Part shown: positions 38,303 to 48,320 of the stretch, piece by piece | Numbering within the stretch: the first letter of the stretch is position 1 | Layout of the letters: each line of letters begins with the position of its first letter | Assembly (NCBI GenBank): GCA_902580505.1 | Contig: CACHLB010000005.1 | Span: 1-64,000, forward strand | DNA: 64,000 nucleotides | Origin: an uncultured Pelagibacteraceae bacterium | GTDB taxonomy: Bacteria; Pseudomonadota; Alphaproteobacteria; Pelagibacterales; Pelagibacteraceae | Direction of reading: 5' to 3' | Translations under genes and position numbers: made by a program | Notes under the pieces: generated by a model | Seen by the model: only the letters and a program-made list of their open reading frames with translations | Told to the model about the DNA's origin: nothing | Database searches by the model: none

Positions 38303-39292
38303 ATGGAATTTACAAGTGAAATAAAAAAAGCAACAAGTTCAATTTATAACAAAGTATCAAAAAAAATTCCGGAGATCGAATGGGCTACACATGCACCATA
38401 TATTTATAAAATCAATAAATTAAAAAAAGAGAAGAACGCAGTAATTCTTGCACACAATTATCAAACACCAGAAATTTATCACGGTATTTCAGATTTTTCT
38501 GCAGATTCTTTAGCGTTAGCAGTAGAGGCTGCAAAAACAAAAGCAGATATAATTGTAATGTGTGGAGTTCATTTTATGGCTGAAACTGCAAAATTAATGA
38601 GTCCTGAAAAAAAAGTTTTATTACCAGATATGAAAGCAGGCTGTTCATTATCTTCATCTATAACTGGTGATGATGTTAGAAATCTAAAAAAACAATATCC
38701 TGGTGTTCCAGTGGTCTCGTATGTAAATACATCTGCTGATGTTAAAGCTGAGACTGATGTTTGCTGTACATCTGCAAATGCAGTAAAAATTGTAGAGTCA
38801 CTAGGAGTAAAAAAAGTAATATTTTTGCCTGATGATTTTTTAGCTAAATATGTGGCATCACAAACTGATATAGAAATTATTTCTTGGAAGGGAACTTGTC
38901 AAGTTCATGAACAATTCAATGATCAAGAAATTAATGATATTAGGAAAGCTAATCCAGGTATAAAAATAATAGCACATCCTGAATGTCCTCCTGATGTAAT
39001 AAAAGCATCAGATTTTGCAGGTTCTACAAGTGGAATGATTAAATATGTGAGAGATAATCAACCAGAAAAAGTTATGATGGTCACAGAGTGCTCGATGAGC
39101 GATAATGTACAAATTGATAATCCAAATGTTGAATTTATTAGACCATGTAATCTTTGTCCTCATATGAAAAGAATTACTTTGCCTAAAATATTAGATTGTT
39201 TAGAAAATGAAACTAATGAAATAATTATGGACAATGAGACAATTCAAAAAGCAAGAAAATCTGTAGAGAGAATGGCAGAAATAGGCAGATAA
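38303..39292 (+). CDS. nadA: Quinolinate synthase
   Basis: 329 aa from the ATG at 38303; a TTG at 38288 would add five hydrophobic residues but is less likely. This 4Fe-4S enzyme condenses iminoaspartate with dihydroxyacetone phosphate to quinolinate for NAD synthesis. Landmarks: ILAHNYQTPEIYH, VMCGVHFMAETAK and LPDMKAGCSL (early cysteines), ISWKGTCQVHEQF, AHPECPPDV and NLCPHMKRITL with the later cluster cysteines. nadC follows after 5 bp; nadB, usually between or beside them, is not in this window. Confidence 0.95.
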   Translation: MEFTSEIKKATSSIYNKVSKKIPEIEWATHAPYIYKINKLKKEKNAVILAHNYQTPEIYHGISDFSADSLALAVEAAKTKADIIVMCGVHFMAETAKLMSPEKKVLLPDMKAGCSLSSSITGDDVRNLKKQYPGVPVVSYVNTSADVKAETDVCCTSANAVKIVESLGVKKVIFLPDDFLAKYVASQTDIEIISWKGTCQVHEQFNDQEINDIRKANPGIKIIAHPECPPDVIKASDFAGSTSGMIKYVRDNQPEKVMMVTECSMSDNVQIDNPNVEFIRPCNLCPHMKRITLPKILDCLENETNEIIMDNETIQKARKSVERMAEIGR

Positions 39293-39297
39293 AATCT

Positions 39298-40134
39298 GTG
39301 TCTAAAATTCAATTAAGTAAAAATTTTATAAAATCTTCATGTAAATTAGCTTTGAATGAGGACTTATATCCATCAGGCGATATTACTTCAGAACTAATTA
39401 ATAAAAATATTAAAAAGAAAGTTAAAATGATAAGTAACCAAAAAGGTGTATTGGGTGGTATAGAATTTGCAAAAGAAACTTTTAAATTAATTGATAAAAA
39501 AATAAAATTTAAAAATAAAAAAAAGGATGGATCTCTAATTAAAAAAGGTGAGGTAGTTGCAACTATTGATGGTAAACTAAAAAATATTTTAACTGGCGAG
39601 AGAGTAGCATTAAACTTTGTTTCTCATATTTCTGGAATAGCAACTAAAACAAATATGTTTGTAAAAAAAGTAAGAAAAAAAACTAAAATATGCTGCACAA
39701 GAAAAACGATACCAAATCTCAGAGTAATTCAAAAATATGCTGTTAAAATAGGTGGTGGAACAAATCACAGATTTAATTTAAGTGACGAATACTTAATAAA
39801 AGATAATCATATAAGTTCTGAAAAAAATTTTGAAAATTTAATTCAAAGAGCCATTAAAAAGAAAGGAAGAAAAAAAATAACAGTAGAGGTTGATAATTTA
39901 TCTCAGTTAAAGAGAATATTGGGTCTGAAATTTGATAGAATTCTATTAGATAATATGAGTTCAAAAGATTTAAAAAAAGCAGTCAAAATGTCTAAAAAAT
40001 TTTATGAGACTGAAGCATCAGGCGGAATTAGCTTAAAGAATGTTAGAAATGTTTCCTCTACTGGTGTAGATAGAATTTCCATAGGATCTTTAACTCACTC
40101 AATGAATGCATTAGACTTAAAATTGGAAATATAG
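39298..40134 (+). CDS. nadC: Nicotinate-nucleotide pyrophosphorylase (carboxylating)
   Basis: 278 aa with a GTG start 5 bp after nadA. It converts quinolinate and PRPP to nicotinate mononucleotide. Landmarks: LNEDLYPSGDITSELI near the N-terminus, LTGERVALNFVSHISGIAT, CCTRKTIPNLRVIQKYAVKIGGG-type active-site arginine/lysine region, HRFNLSDEYLIKDNHI and the C-terminal EASGGISLKNV...GVDRISIGSLTHS. It is unusually lysine-rich in loops, as expected at this base composition. It converges on ppdK with an 8-bp gap. Confidence 0.95.
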   Translation: MSKIQLSKNFIKSSCKLALNEDLYPSGDITSELINKNIKKKVKMISNQKGVLGGIEFAKETFKLIDKKIKFKNKKKDGSLIKKGEVVATIDGKLKNILTGERVALNFVSHISGIATKTNMFVKKVRKKTKICCTRKTIPNLRVIQKYAVKIGGGTNHRFNLSDEYLIKDNHISSEKNFENLIQRAIKKKGRKKITVEVDNLSQLKRILGLKFDRILLDNMSSKDLKKAVKMSKKFYETEASGGISLKNVRNVSSTGVDRISIGSLTHSMNALDLKLEI

Positions 40135-40142
40135 AATTTAAT

Positions 40143-42800
40143 TTATTTTTTTAATTGAGCTTGAGCGGCAGCAAGTCTTGCGACAGGAACTCTATAAGGT
40201 GAACAGGATACATAATCCAAACCAGCGCGCGCACAAAAATCGATACTTTTAGGATCGCCTCCGTGTTCACCACATATGCCAAGTTTAATTTTTTTGTTAA
40301 TTTTTCTACCTTTTTTTGTTGCCATTTCAATCAAATCCCCAACTCCGTCGTCTATTGAAACAAACGGATCAACATCAAAAATTTTATTATCAATGTAATC
40401 ATTTAAAAACTTACCACTGTCATCTCTGCTAATTCCAAAAGTTGTTTGTGTTAAATCATTTGTACCAAAACTAAAGAATTCTGCATGTCTAGATATATCA
40501 TCTGCTTTGATTGCAGCTCTTGGGAGCTCAATCATTGTGCCCACTAAAAAATTTAGTTTTGTTTTAGTCTTGTTTTCAACTTCTTTTGCAACTCTAATTA
40601 CTAAATCTTTCATTATTTTTATTTCTGCTTCAGTTGATACCAAAGGTATCATGATCTCTGGAATAATAGATTTTATGTTTAGTTTTTTACATTCAACTAA
40701 TGCATGAAAAATCGCAGTACACTGCATCTCATATATTTCTGGGAATGATATACCTAATCTACAACCTCTATGACCAAGCATTGGATTTTGTTCATGAAGC
40801 TCTGTTATTCTACCCTCTAATTCAGAACTTTTGATGTTTAAAGCATTTGCTACATCGCTAATTTCTTTTTGATTTTTCGGTAAAAATTCATGAAGTGGTG
40901 GATCTAATAATCTAACTGTAACAGGTAGACCATTCATAATTTTAAAGATATCAATAAAATCCTTTTTTTGAAAAGGAAGTAGTTTCTTTAAAGCACTAGC
41001 CCTATCTTCTTTTGATTTTGATAAAATCATTTCTCTTACAGATAAAATTCTCTCTTCATCAAAAAACATATGTTCTGTTCTACAAAGACCTATTCCTTCA
41101 GCTCCAAATTCTCTAGCAGTTTTGCTATCAAGAGGTGTTTCAGAATTAGTTCTAATTTTTAGTTTTCTAAATTTATCAGCCCAGCTCATAAGTTTAGAAA
41201 AATCTCCCGAAATTTCAGGTTTAACAGTTTTAACCTCTCCTTTTATAATTCTACCGGTTGATCCATCAATAGTAATTAAATCGCCTTCTTTAATTTCATT
41301 ATTTTTTGTTTTAAAAATTTTATTTTGGTAATCTATTTCTATTTCGCTTGAGCCAGATACACAAGGTCTACCCATTCCTCTTGCAACTACTGCAGCATGG
41401 CTGGTCATCCCTCCTCTTGCAGTAAGAATTCCTTTAGCTGCATGCATTCCATTGATATCTTCAGGTGATGTTTCTACTCTTACTAGGATTGTATTTTGCA
41501 TCATTCCATTTAATCTTTCAGCCTCATCAGATGTAAATACTACTTTTCCACTAGCTGCTCCTGGAGAAGCAGGAAGGCCTTTGGCTATTACTTCTAAATT
41601 CGCTGTTTCATCTAAAGTTGGATGAAGCAAAGTATCTAATGAATTTGGTTGTACTCTAAGCACGGCCTCTTTTTTTGTGATGAGTTTTTCTCTTTCCATA
41701 TCGACAGCAATTTTGACTGATGATTTTGCAGTTCTTTTTCCTGATCTAGTTTGCAACATCCACAACTTATTATTTTCGACTGTGAACTCCACATCCTGCA
41801 TATCTTTATAATGTTTCTCCAGCTTTATAAGAATATTTTTTAGATTTTTGTAAACTCTAGGCATTGACTCTTCCATTGAAAGAAGTGTTTCTTTTGCGTC
41901 TTTTCTAGCTTTCTTAGTTATATGTTGGGGCGTCCTTGTCCCTGCAACAACATCTTCTCCTTGAGCATTTATTAAATATTCACCATAGATTTCATTGACT
42001 CCATTGGACGGATTACGTGTAAACACAACACCTGTCGCACAATCAACACCCATATTACCAAAAACCATGGACTGAACATTTACTGCCGTTCCCCACTCTG
42101 AAGGTATATGATTTAATTTTCTGTAAACCTTTGCTCTTTTACTCTCCCATGACAAAAAGACTGCACTAATTGCACCTAGTAATTGTTCATTAATATTTTG
42201 AGGAAAATTTTTTTTTGTTTTTTCTTTTATAATATTTTTAAAGTCTTTTATCAATCCATCCCAATCATCTTCATCCAAATCAGTGTCTAGCAAAACGCCT
42301 TTTGTAAGTTTGTAATTTTCAATTAATTCTTCAAAATTATAACTTTCAACACCCATAACAACATTTGCATACATTTGTATAAATCTTCTATAACTATCTT
42401 TTGCAAATCTAATATTTGATGTTTTATTTGCTAAAGCAACCACAGTTTTGTCATTTAGTCCAAGATTTAAAATAGTATCCATCATTCCTGGCATGGATAC
42501 TCTCGCGCCAGATCTTATGGATAACAACAAAGGATTTTTCAAATCTCCAAATTTTTTACCAGAATCTTTTTCAATATTTTTTAACTCTCTATTTATTTCA
42601 TTTATAATTTTAGGCTTTAATTTCTTTTTATTTTTATAAAATAAATCACAAACTTCAGTAGAAATCGTAAATCCAGGTGGGACAGGTAAACCCATCCTTC
42701 CCATTTCTGATAAATTTGCACCTTTGCCTCCTAAAATATTTTTTGAGTTTTTTATTTTTATTGTGTCTTTAGATCTAAAATTAAAAACTAATTTTGGCAT
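40143..42800 (-). CDS. ppdK: Pyruvate, phosphate dikinase
   Basis: 885 aa, full family length. It interconverts pyruvate, ATP and phosphate with phosphoenolpyruvate, AMP and pyrophosphate. The N-terminal ATP-grasp domain starts GGKGANLSEMGRMGLPVPPGFTIS and includes SIRSGARVSMPGMMDTILNLG. The central phosphohistidine domain carries GGMTSHAAVVARGMGRPCVSG. The C-terminal PEP barrel has GIGLCRTEHMFF, MLGHRGCRLGI, FSFGTNDLTQTTFG and LGICGEHGGDP. It follows glyS with no gap. Probably anaplerotic or gluconeogenic in an oligotroph. Confidence 0.96.
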   Translation of the reverse strand: MPKLVFNFRSKDTIKIKNSKNILGGKGANLSEMGRMGLPVPPGFTISTEVCDLFYKNKKKLKPKIINEINRELKNIEKDSGKKFGDLKNPLLLSIRSGARVSMPGMMDTILNLGLNDKTVVALANKTSNIRFAKDSYRRFIQMYANVVMGVESYNFEELIENYKLTKGVLLDTDLDEDDWDGLIKDFKNIIKEKTKKNFPQNINEQLLGAISAVFLSWESKRAKVYRKLNHIPSEWGTAVNVQSMVFGNMGVDCATGVVFTRNPSNGVNEIYGEYLINAQGEDVVAGTRTPQHITKKARKDAKETLLSMEESMPRVYKNLKNILIKLEKHYKDMQDVEFTVENNKLWMLQTRSGKRTAKSSVKIAVDMEREKLITKKEAVLRVQPNSLDTLLHPTLDETANLEVIAKGLPASPGAASGKVVFTSDEAERLNGMMQNTILVRVETSPEDINGMHAAKGILTARGGMTSHAAVVARGMGRPCVSGSSEIEIDYQNKIFKTKNNEIKEGDLITIDGSTGRIIKGEVKTVKPEISGDFSKLMSWADKFRKLKIRTNSETPLDSKTAREFGAEGIGLCRTEHMFFDEERILSVREMILSKSKEDRASALKKLLPFQKKDFIDIFKIMNGLPVTVRLLDPPLHEFLPKNQKEISDVANALNIKSSELEGRITELHEQNPMLGHRGCRLGISFPEIYEMQCTAIFHALVECKKLNIKSIIPEIMIPLVSTEAEIKIMKDLVIRVAKEVENKTKTKLNFLVGTMIELPRAAIKADDISRHAEFFSFGTNDLTQTTFGISRDDSGKFLNDYIDNKIFDVDPFVSIDDGVGDLIEMATKKGRKINKKIKLGICGEHGGDPKSIDFCARAGLDYVSCSPYRVPVARLAAAQAQLKK

Positions 42801-44864
42801 TTATGCTTCTATTTTTGAAAAGTTAAAATAATTATCGAAGCTTTTACACAACATTTTTAAAAGTTCTAGTCTGTTTTTTTTAATTAATTCTTCTTGATCA
42901 TTAACTATTACATTATCAAAAAACTCATTAACCTCTATTTTAGCACTTGAGAGTGTTTTAAGACTTTCATCATAATCCTCGTCTCTACCTATGCTTGAAA
43001 AATACTTTCTTATAGCATGTATTTTTTTATATAGATTTTTTTCATAATCATTTTTAAAGAGGCCAGGATCGGCAGAACCTACAATTTCTAGTTTTGTTTT
43101 ACTTTCGCTATTTAAAATGTTTGCAGATCTTTTATAAATTGCAACAACATCAAGACCGAAATCTTTTTTAATATTTTTATTCAAATTTAATGATTTATTA
43201 AAAATTTTTAGTAAATCATCTATTCCATAAGAATTAGTGGAGCATTCAATAATATCCGACCTAATATTTTTTTCTTTTAAATAATTTTTTAATCTATCTA
43301 AAATAAAATCTCCCAATTCATCATTTATCAATTTTGAGTCAAAAGAGTAATTTTGTTCTTTGTATAAATTTATAGAATAATTTATTAGATCTCTTAATTT
43401 TATTTTTTTTTGATTTTCAATTATTAACCTTAATAAACTAATTGCCATTCTTCTTAAGGCATAAGGATCTTTTGAACTAGTTGGTTTGAGATTAATTCCA
43501 AAAAATCCAACTAAAGAGTCTATTTTGTCACTTAAAGATAATGCTATGCTGTATGGTTTTTTTGGAACTTTACTATCAATGCCACTTGGTAAGTAATGCT
43601 CTGAAACAGCTAAACTTATTTCTTCGTCAAAACCTTGCTCTCTTGCGAAATATCCACCCATCACGCCTTGTAATTCGGGAAACTCTCCAACTAAATCCGA
43701 CATCAAATCTACTTTGCAAATTGAGGAGGCAATTTCTATCTTTTCTTTACTTATTAAAAGTTCATCTGATATTATTCCGCTAAGTTTTCTTACTCTTTGT
43801 ATTTTATCAAAATAACTTCCCAACCCTTTAAAATAATTAATTTGCTTTAATCTAGACACCTGTTTAACTAAATTTTGAGACTTATTTCTATTCCAAAAAA
43901 ATTCTGCATCTGCCAATCTTGCATCTACAACATTTTGATTTCCTAATTTGACTAATCCCTTTTTGTCCTTGCAATCTGCTACAACTATAAAATTATTTGT
44001 TATTTTGTTTTTGCTATCAAATGTAGGAAAATATTTTTGGTGATGCTGCATTGTAATAATAAGTATTTCTTGGGGAATTTCTAAAAATTTCTTATTAAAC
44101 TCACATACTAAAATATTTGGTTTTTCAACAATATTTATTATTTCGTCTATAAGTTTTTCATTCACGTTTATATGAATTTTTTTTTGATTAGTTGCCTTGT
44201 TTATTTCTTTAATAATAAATTCTTTCCTTTTATCCTGATCAATTGTTACTCCTTTTTGTTTAAAAAATTTTATATAAGATTTAAAATCATTAAAACTTTT
44301 TACTTCATCTTCTAGATCTTTATCTGTAAAAGTTTTATTTGAACTATGTAAATGGTTTAATTTAAATTTAATTATTTTTTTATCATATAAAGCTAATATT
44401 GATTTTAACGGTCTTCCCCAATATAAATCATGATTGCCCCATTTCATTGATTTTTTCCATGAAATTTTTAAAAGCAAACTTGCAATACTTTCTTTTAATA
44501 AATCGTATGTTTTTATTTTTTGCGACGGTTTGTTGTAGAAGTAGAATATGCCTTTTTCAGTGCTTTTTTTAAAAACTTTTTCTTTTCTTGTTTTATTGGA
44601 TTTTAAAAATCCTTCCAAAGCCTTTTCTGGAGCATTTATATTAGGACCTCTAATTTCCTCTGCTTTTTTTATTACATCTTTAGATATCTTATTTATATGA
44701 ACAATGAGCCTATTTGGAGTTGAATAAGTATTAATTTTACCTTTAACTATAATTTCATTATCATCAAAAAATTTTTTAAAAATTTGTGTTAATTCATTTC
44801 TAGCATTGATTTGTAATCTGGAAGGTATTTCTTCACTAAATAATTCAAGGAAAAATTCAGACAT
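42801..44864 (-). CDS. glyS: Glycyl-tRNA synthetase beta subunit
   Basis: 687 aa from the ATG at 44864, one base after the glyQ stop; the family begins exactly here (MSEFFLELFSEEIPSRLQI). A longer frame to 44897 runs into glyQ. Landmarks: IRGPNINAPEKALEGFLKSN, KSMKWGNHDLYWGRPLKSI, MQHHQKYFPTFD, DARLADAEFFWNRNK, ELQGVMGGYFAREQG and SLSDKIDSLVGFFGINLKPTSSKDPYALRR (HD-like motif). The C-terminal region resembles an anticodon-binding domain. It works with GlyQ as an alpha2beta2 enzyme. Confidence 0.95.
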   Translation of the reverse strand: MSEFFLELFSEEIPSRLQINARNELTQIFKKFFDDNEIIVKGKINTYSTPNRLIVHINKISKDVIKKAEEIRGPNINAPEKALEGFLKSNKTRKEKVFKKSTEKGIFYFYNKPSQKIKTYDLLKESIASLLLKISWKKSMKWGNHDLYWGRPLKSILALYDKKIIKFKLNHLHSSNKTFTDKDLEDEVKSFNDFKSYIKFFKQKGVTIDQDKRKEFIIKEINKATNQKKIHINVNEKLIDEIINIVEKPNILVCEFNKKFLEIPQEILIITMQHHQKYFPTFDSKNKITNNFIVVADCKDKKGLVKLGNQNVVDARLADAEFFWNRNKSQNLVKQVSRLKQINYFKGLGSYFDKIQRVRKLSGIISDELLISKEKIEIASSICKVDLMSDLVGEFPELQGVMGGYFAREQGFDEEISLAVSEHYLPSGIDSKVPKKPYSIALSLSDKIDSLVGFFGINLKPTSSKDPYALRRMAISLLRLIIENQKKIKLRDLINYSINLYKEQNYSFDSKLINDELGDFILDRLKNYLKEKNIRSDIIECSTNSYGIDDLLKIFNKSLNLNKNIKKDFGLDVVAIYKRSANILNSESKTKLEIVGSADPGLFKNDYEKNLYKKIHAIRKYFSSIGRDEDYDESLKTLSSAKIEVNEFFDNVIVNDQEELIKKNRLELLKMLCKSFDNYFNFSKIEA

Positions 44865-44865
44865 T

Positions 44866-45750
44866 TTAATTTTGTGTTTCTGCCCAGACTTTTCCAATTT
44901 CTCTTGTCAGATCTCTGATCCTTGCAATATATTCTGCTCTTTGAGCAACGCTTATAACTCCTCTAGCATCTAAAATATTGAACACATGACTTGATTTTAA
45001 ACATTGATCATATGCTGGAAGAGAAATTTTCTTTTCAATTAATGATTTTGCTTCTTCTTCGAGCATATCAAAAATTTTAAATAATTTATCTGTGTTTGCA
45101 TACTCAAAATTATAGGCTGAAAATTCTTTTTCAGCTTGATGAAAAACATCTTTGTATAATACTCCCTCATCATTCCAAATTAAATCAAAAACATTTTTTT
45201 TACCTTGAATAAACATACATAATCTCTCTAAACCATAAGTTATTTCAACAGATATTGGATTGCATTCCATACCTGCCATTTGTTGAAAATAAGTAAATTG
45301 AGTAACTTCCATACCATCACACCATACTTCCCATCCAAGACCAGCAGCACCTAAGGTTGGACTTTCCCAATCATCCTCTACAAACCTGATATCGTGCTCT
45401 TCGTATTTAATACCTACTGATGAAAGGCTATTAAGATACATTTTTTTAATATCTTTTGGTGAAGGTTTTATTAAAACTTGAAATTGATAATAGTGTTGCA
45501 AACGATTAGGATTTTCTCCATACCTTCCATCTGTTGGTCTTCTTGATGGTTGAACATAAGCTGTTTTCCATGGTTTTGAACCTAATGATCTTAGAGTTGT
45601 TGCTGGGTGAAATGTTCCTGCTCCAACTTCTAAATCATAAGGTTGTAAAATAACGCAACCTTTTTTTGACCAGTACTTTTGAAGATTTAAAATTGTATCC
45701 TGAAAAGAAATAAATGATTTTGGATTTTTTATTTTTTTTTTAGATACCAT
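44866..45750 (-). CDS. glyQ: Glycyl-tRNA synthetase alpha subunit
   Basis: 294 aa. The class II catalytic core is recognised by [34 protein letters not shown]-type N-terminus, [50 protein letters not shown] and [11 protein letters not shown]. It charges tRNA-Gly together with GlyS. The start overlaps sppA's 3' end by 11 bp. The bacterial two-subunit form, not the single-chain glyQS form. Confidence 0.96.
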   Translation of the reverse strand: MVSKKKIKNPKSFISFQDTILNLQKYWSKKGCVILQPYDLEVGAGTFHPATTLRSLGSKPWKTAYVQPSRRPTDGRYGENPNRLQHYYQFQVLIKPSPKDIKKMYLNSLSSVGIKYEEHDIRFVEDDWESPTLGAAGLGWEVWCDGMEVTQFTYFQQMAGMECNPISVEITYGLERLCMFIQGKKNVFDLIWNDEGVLYKDVFHQAEKEFSAYNFEYANTDKLFKIFDMLEEEAKSLIEKKISLPAYDQCLKSSHVFNILDARGVISVAQRAEYIARIRDLTREIGKVWAETQN

Positions 45751-46546
45751 ATTTTTGCCAAATAGATCTTTCCTCTAAAACACTTATCAATTTATCCGCA
45801 TGGTCTTCAGAAGACGAAAGTTTTTTGGCAAGCCATCCTTTAGACTTTTCAAATTTTTTAATTTCAACATCTTCACCAAATTTTTCTCTCAATATCTGTT
45901 CTGCATTCCCTATTCCATCTATCAAACCAAGATTTAAAGATGTTTTGCCAGACCAAAATTCTCCAGAAAAAAGTTCAACATCAGTTTTGTTTAATTTTGT
46001 TGATCTACTTTCCTCTACAACATTAATAAATTCTTGGTGAAGTTCCAGTTGAATATTTTTTAATCTTTGAATGTCCTCTTCTTTCTCGTCTAAAAAAGGG
46101 TCTAGAGTGCTTTTATTTTTACCAGCTGTATAAACTCTTCTTTGAACACCTATTTTTTGAATTAAATCTTTAAAACCAAAAGAAGAATAAATTACTCCTA
46201 TTGATCCGATTATAGAACTAGCATTAGCATAAATCTCATCACCTGCGCATGCAATTAGATAGCCTCCAGATGCAGCAACATCTTCAGCAAAAACTATTAC
46301 TTTTTTTTTGTTTTTCTTAGACTGTTCTCTAATAAATTTATATATTAGATGTGATTGAACGGGTGAACCACCTGGTGAATTAATTGAAATTGCAACAGCC
46401 TCTGCTTTTTTTACTGAAAAAGCTTTTTTTATCATTTCTTCTTGAGAGGAATATTCTATTCCTTGTTTAAACTTTCCAACATTTCCTATGACCCCGGTAA
46501 GTCTTAAATGACTAACAATTTTTTTTTTTTTAAAAAATGAAAACAT
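45740..46546 (-). CDS. sppA: S49-family signal peptide peptidase (SppA/SohB-like)
   Basis: 268 aa, the short single-domain form. The Ser/Lys dyad is readable as S93 ([18 protein letters not shown]) and K145 ([14 protein letters not shown]). INSPGGSP at 56-62 and [14 protein letters not shown] at 111-124 are further family landmarks. The N-terminus has no strong membrane helix ([16 protein letters not shown]), so it may be cytoplasmic or peripherally bound. It digests leftover signal peptides or membrane protein fragments in related systems. First gene of the sppA-glyQ-glyS-ppdK run. Confidence 0.88.
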   Translation of the reverse strand: MFSFFKKKKIVSHLRLTGVIGNVGKFKQGIEYSSQEEMIKKAFSVKKAEAVAISINSPGGSPVQSHLIYKFIREQSKKNKKKVIVFAEDVAASGGYLIACAGDEIYANASSIIGSIGVIYSSFGFKDLIQKIGVQRRVYTAGKNKSTLDPFLDEKEEDIQRLKNIQLELHQEFINVVEESRSTKLNKTDVELFSGEFWSGKTSLNLGLIDGIGNAEQILREKFGEDVEIKKFEKSKGWLAKKLSSSEDHADKLISVLEERSIWQKYGI

Positions 46547-46654
46547 ACAAATGATTATAAAAAATTTACTTAATTATAAAGCTACTTATAGTTGAAGAAT
46601 TAGGTGCGTCAATTGATAAGTATATTAATAAACTTAATGTAATATTTTGAATTT

Positions 46655-47668
46655 ATGGGTTCAGTAGTTCAATTAAAAAAGGAAATAACTAATGCGTATA
46701 CAGATTTAGTAAATTCTGTTGATGAAAAACTAAGTTTAGTTGAAGACAAAATTTCTTATAAATTAGATAGTAAAGTTGAGCTTGTTAAAGAAATGACAGC
46801 TTACCACATGACTAGTGGAGGTAAAAGATTAAGAGCATTGCTTACTTTGGAGTGTGCTAAATTGTGTGGATATACAAGAGGTAGTAGAGATGTGAACCTA
46901 GCTGCATGTGTTGAACTTATACACGCAGCAACTCTTATGCATGATGATGTAATTGACAGCGCAGATTTAAGAAGAGGAAAAAAAACTACAAATAAAATTT
47001 GGGGAAATCAGTCATCAATTCTTGTTGGGGACTATTTATTAAGTAGATGTTTTGAAATGATGGTTGAGGATGGAAGTATTGAAGTATTAAAACTTTTATC
47101 TTCTACATCATCAACTATTGCTCAAGGAGAAGTTTTGCAATTACAACATAAAGGTGACTCTGAAATGTTAGAAGATACATATTTGAATATAATTTCTTCT
47201 AAAACTGCAGCTTTATTTTCAGCATCTTCAAAAGTTGGGTCGATAATTACTGATAAAGATAATAAATTTAAAGATGCACTAGAATTCTATGGAAAGAACC
47301 TTGGATTAACATTTCAGATTGCAGATGACACACTTGACTATAACTCAGAATTAAAAATGTTTGGTAAAGAGATAGGGAAAGATTTCTTTGAGGGCAAGGT
47401 TACTCTCCCGATTATTCTATTACATCAAAAATTATCTTCAGATGAAAAACTAGTTTTAAAAAAAATATTTGAACAAAATATCAGATCTAAAGAACAATTT
47501 GACTATGTGCTAACATTAGTAAAAAAATATAATATAATTAATGAGTGTTACAAAAAAGCGGAGCACTATATAAGTTTAGCATCAAATTCATTAAGTATAT
47601 TTCAAGATTGTGAAGAAAAAACTATACTCAAAAATTTAACTTCATTTAGTATAAATAGAAAATTTTAA
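46655..47668 (+). CDS. ispB: Long-chain polyprenyl diphosphate synthase
   Basis: 337 aa. The first aspartate-rich motif is LMHDDVIDSADLRRGK (D97, D98, D101), the second is QIADDTLDY near residue 224, and GGKRLRALL (55-63) precedes them. The LVGDYLLSRCF pattern is that of octa-/decaprenyl synthases making the ubiquinone side chain, distinct from the short-chain IspA at 51314-52183. The product length is inferred. Divergent from sppA over 108 bp; its end overlaps pdxH by 4 bp. Confidence 0.9.
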   Translation: MGSVVQLKKEITNAYTDLVNSVDEKLSLVEDKISYKLDSKVELVKEMTAYHMTSGGKRLRALLTLECAKLCGYTRGSRDVNLAACVELIHAATLMHDDVIDSADLRRGKKTTNKIWGNQSSILVGDYLLSRCFEMMVEDGSIEVLKLLSSTSSTIAQGEVLQLQHKGDSEMLEDTYLNIISSKTAALFSASSKVGSIITDKDNKFKDALEFYGKNLGLTFQIADDTLDYNSELKMFGKEIGKDFFEGKVTLPIILLHQKLSSDEKLVLKKIFEQNIRSKEQFDYVLTLVKKYNIINECYKKAEHYISLASNSLSIFQDCEEKTILKNLTSFSINRKF

Positions 47669-48288
47669 GGTGATAAGAGAATTTTTTTCCAATCATTATT
47701 TTCTTTAATATATTTTAATCTTTCATGAATTCTATTTTCACCATCTAACCAAAATTCAATTTCGTGGTGTTTTAACTTCCATCCTGACCAATGATCAGGT
47801 CTTGGAACATTATTTTCATCTTTATAGAGATCTTTAAATTTTTTTATAGATTGTTTTAGCTCTTCTCTATCTTTTAAAATTGAACTCTGATTTGATGCCC
47901 ATGCACCAATTCTACTTCCGTAACTTCTAGAATTATAATAATTATCTGCTTCTTCATCAGAAACTTTTTCAGCAGTACCAACTATTCGAATTTGTCTGAG
48001 TAAACTTTTCCAATGAAAGCACATAGAAATATTTGGATTCTGCTTTATAGCAATTCCTTTATTGCTATTAAAGTTGGTGTAAAAAACAAATCCATCTTCT
48101 CCATAGTCTTTGAGTAATACCATTCTTACATTCGGGTAACCTTTTTCATCAATAGTGCCTAGAGCTAATGCATTTGGATCATTTATTTCTGTTTTCTTAG
48201 CCTCGTTGTACCATTCAGTGAATAATAGTATTGGATTATCGAGATCTAGAAAGCATTTATCTAATCCTAAAGAATTTTTTTCGTTCAT
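47665..48288 (-). CDS. pdxH: Pyridoxamine/pyridoxine 5'-phosphate oxidase
   Basis: 207 aa. This FMN enzyme makes pyridoxal phosphate from its reduced or aminated forms. Landmarks: PNVRMVLLKDYGEDGFVFYTNFNSNKG, FHWKSLLRQIRIVGTAEKVSDEEAD, YYNSRSYGSRIGAWAS, and the C-terminal RPDHWSGWKLKHHEIEFW with NRIHERLKY. All FMN- and PLP-contact regions look intact. Divergent from aroC over 32 bp, convergent with ispB. Confidence 0.95.
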   Translation of the reverse strand: MNEKNSLGLDKCFLDLDNPILLFTEWYNEAKKTEINDPNALALGTIDEKGYPNVRMVLLKDYGEDGFVFYTNFNSNKGIAIKQNPNISMCFHWKSLLRQIRIVGTAEKVSDEEADNYYNSRSYGSRIGAWASNQSSILKDREELKQSIKKFKDLYKDENNVPRPDHWSGWKLKHHEIEFWLDGENRIHERLKYIKENNDWKKILLSP

Positions 48289-48308
48289 AATTTAACCAAA
48301 ATAATTTA

Positions 48309-48314
48309 TATAAT
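48309..48314 (+). promoter_or_regulatory. Putative -10 element of aroC, near-leaderless start
   Basis: A perfect TATAAT lies only 6 bp before the aroC ATG at 48321. If used, the transcript would begin about at the start codon. No good TTGACA-like element could be fixed upstream, and the region is almost pure A/T, so support is limited. Confidence 0.3.
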
Positions 48315-48320
48315 AATATA

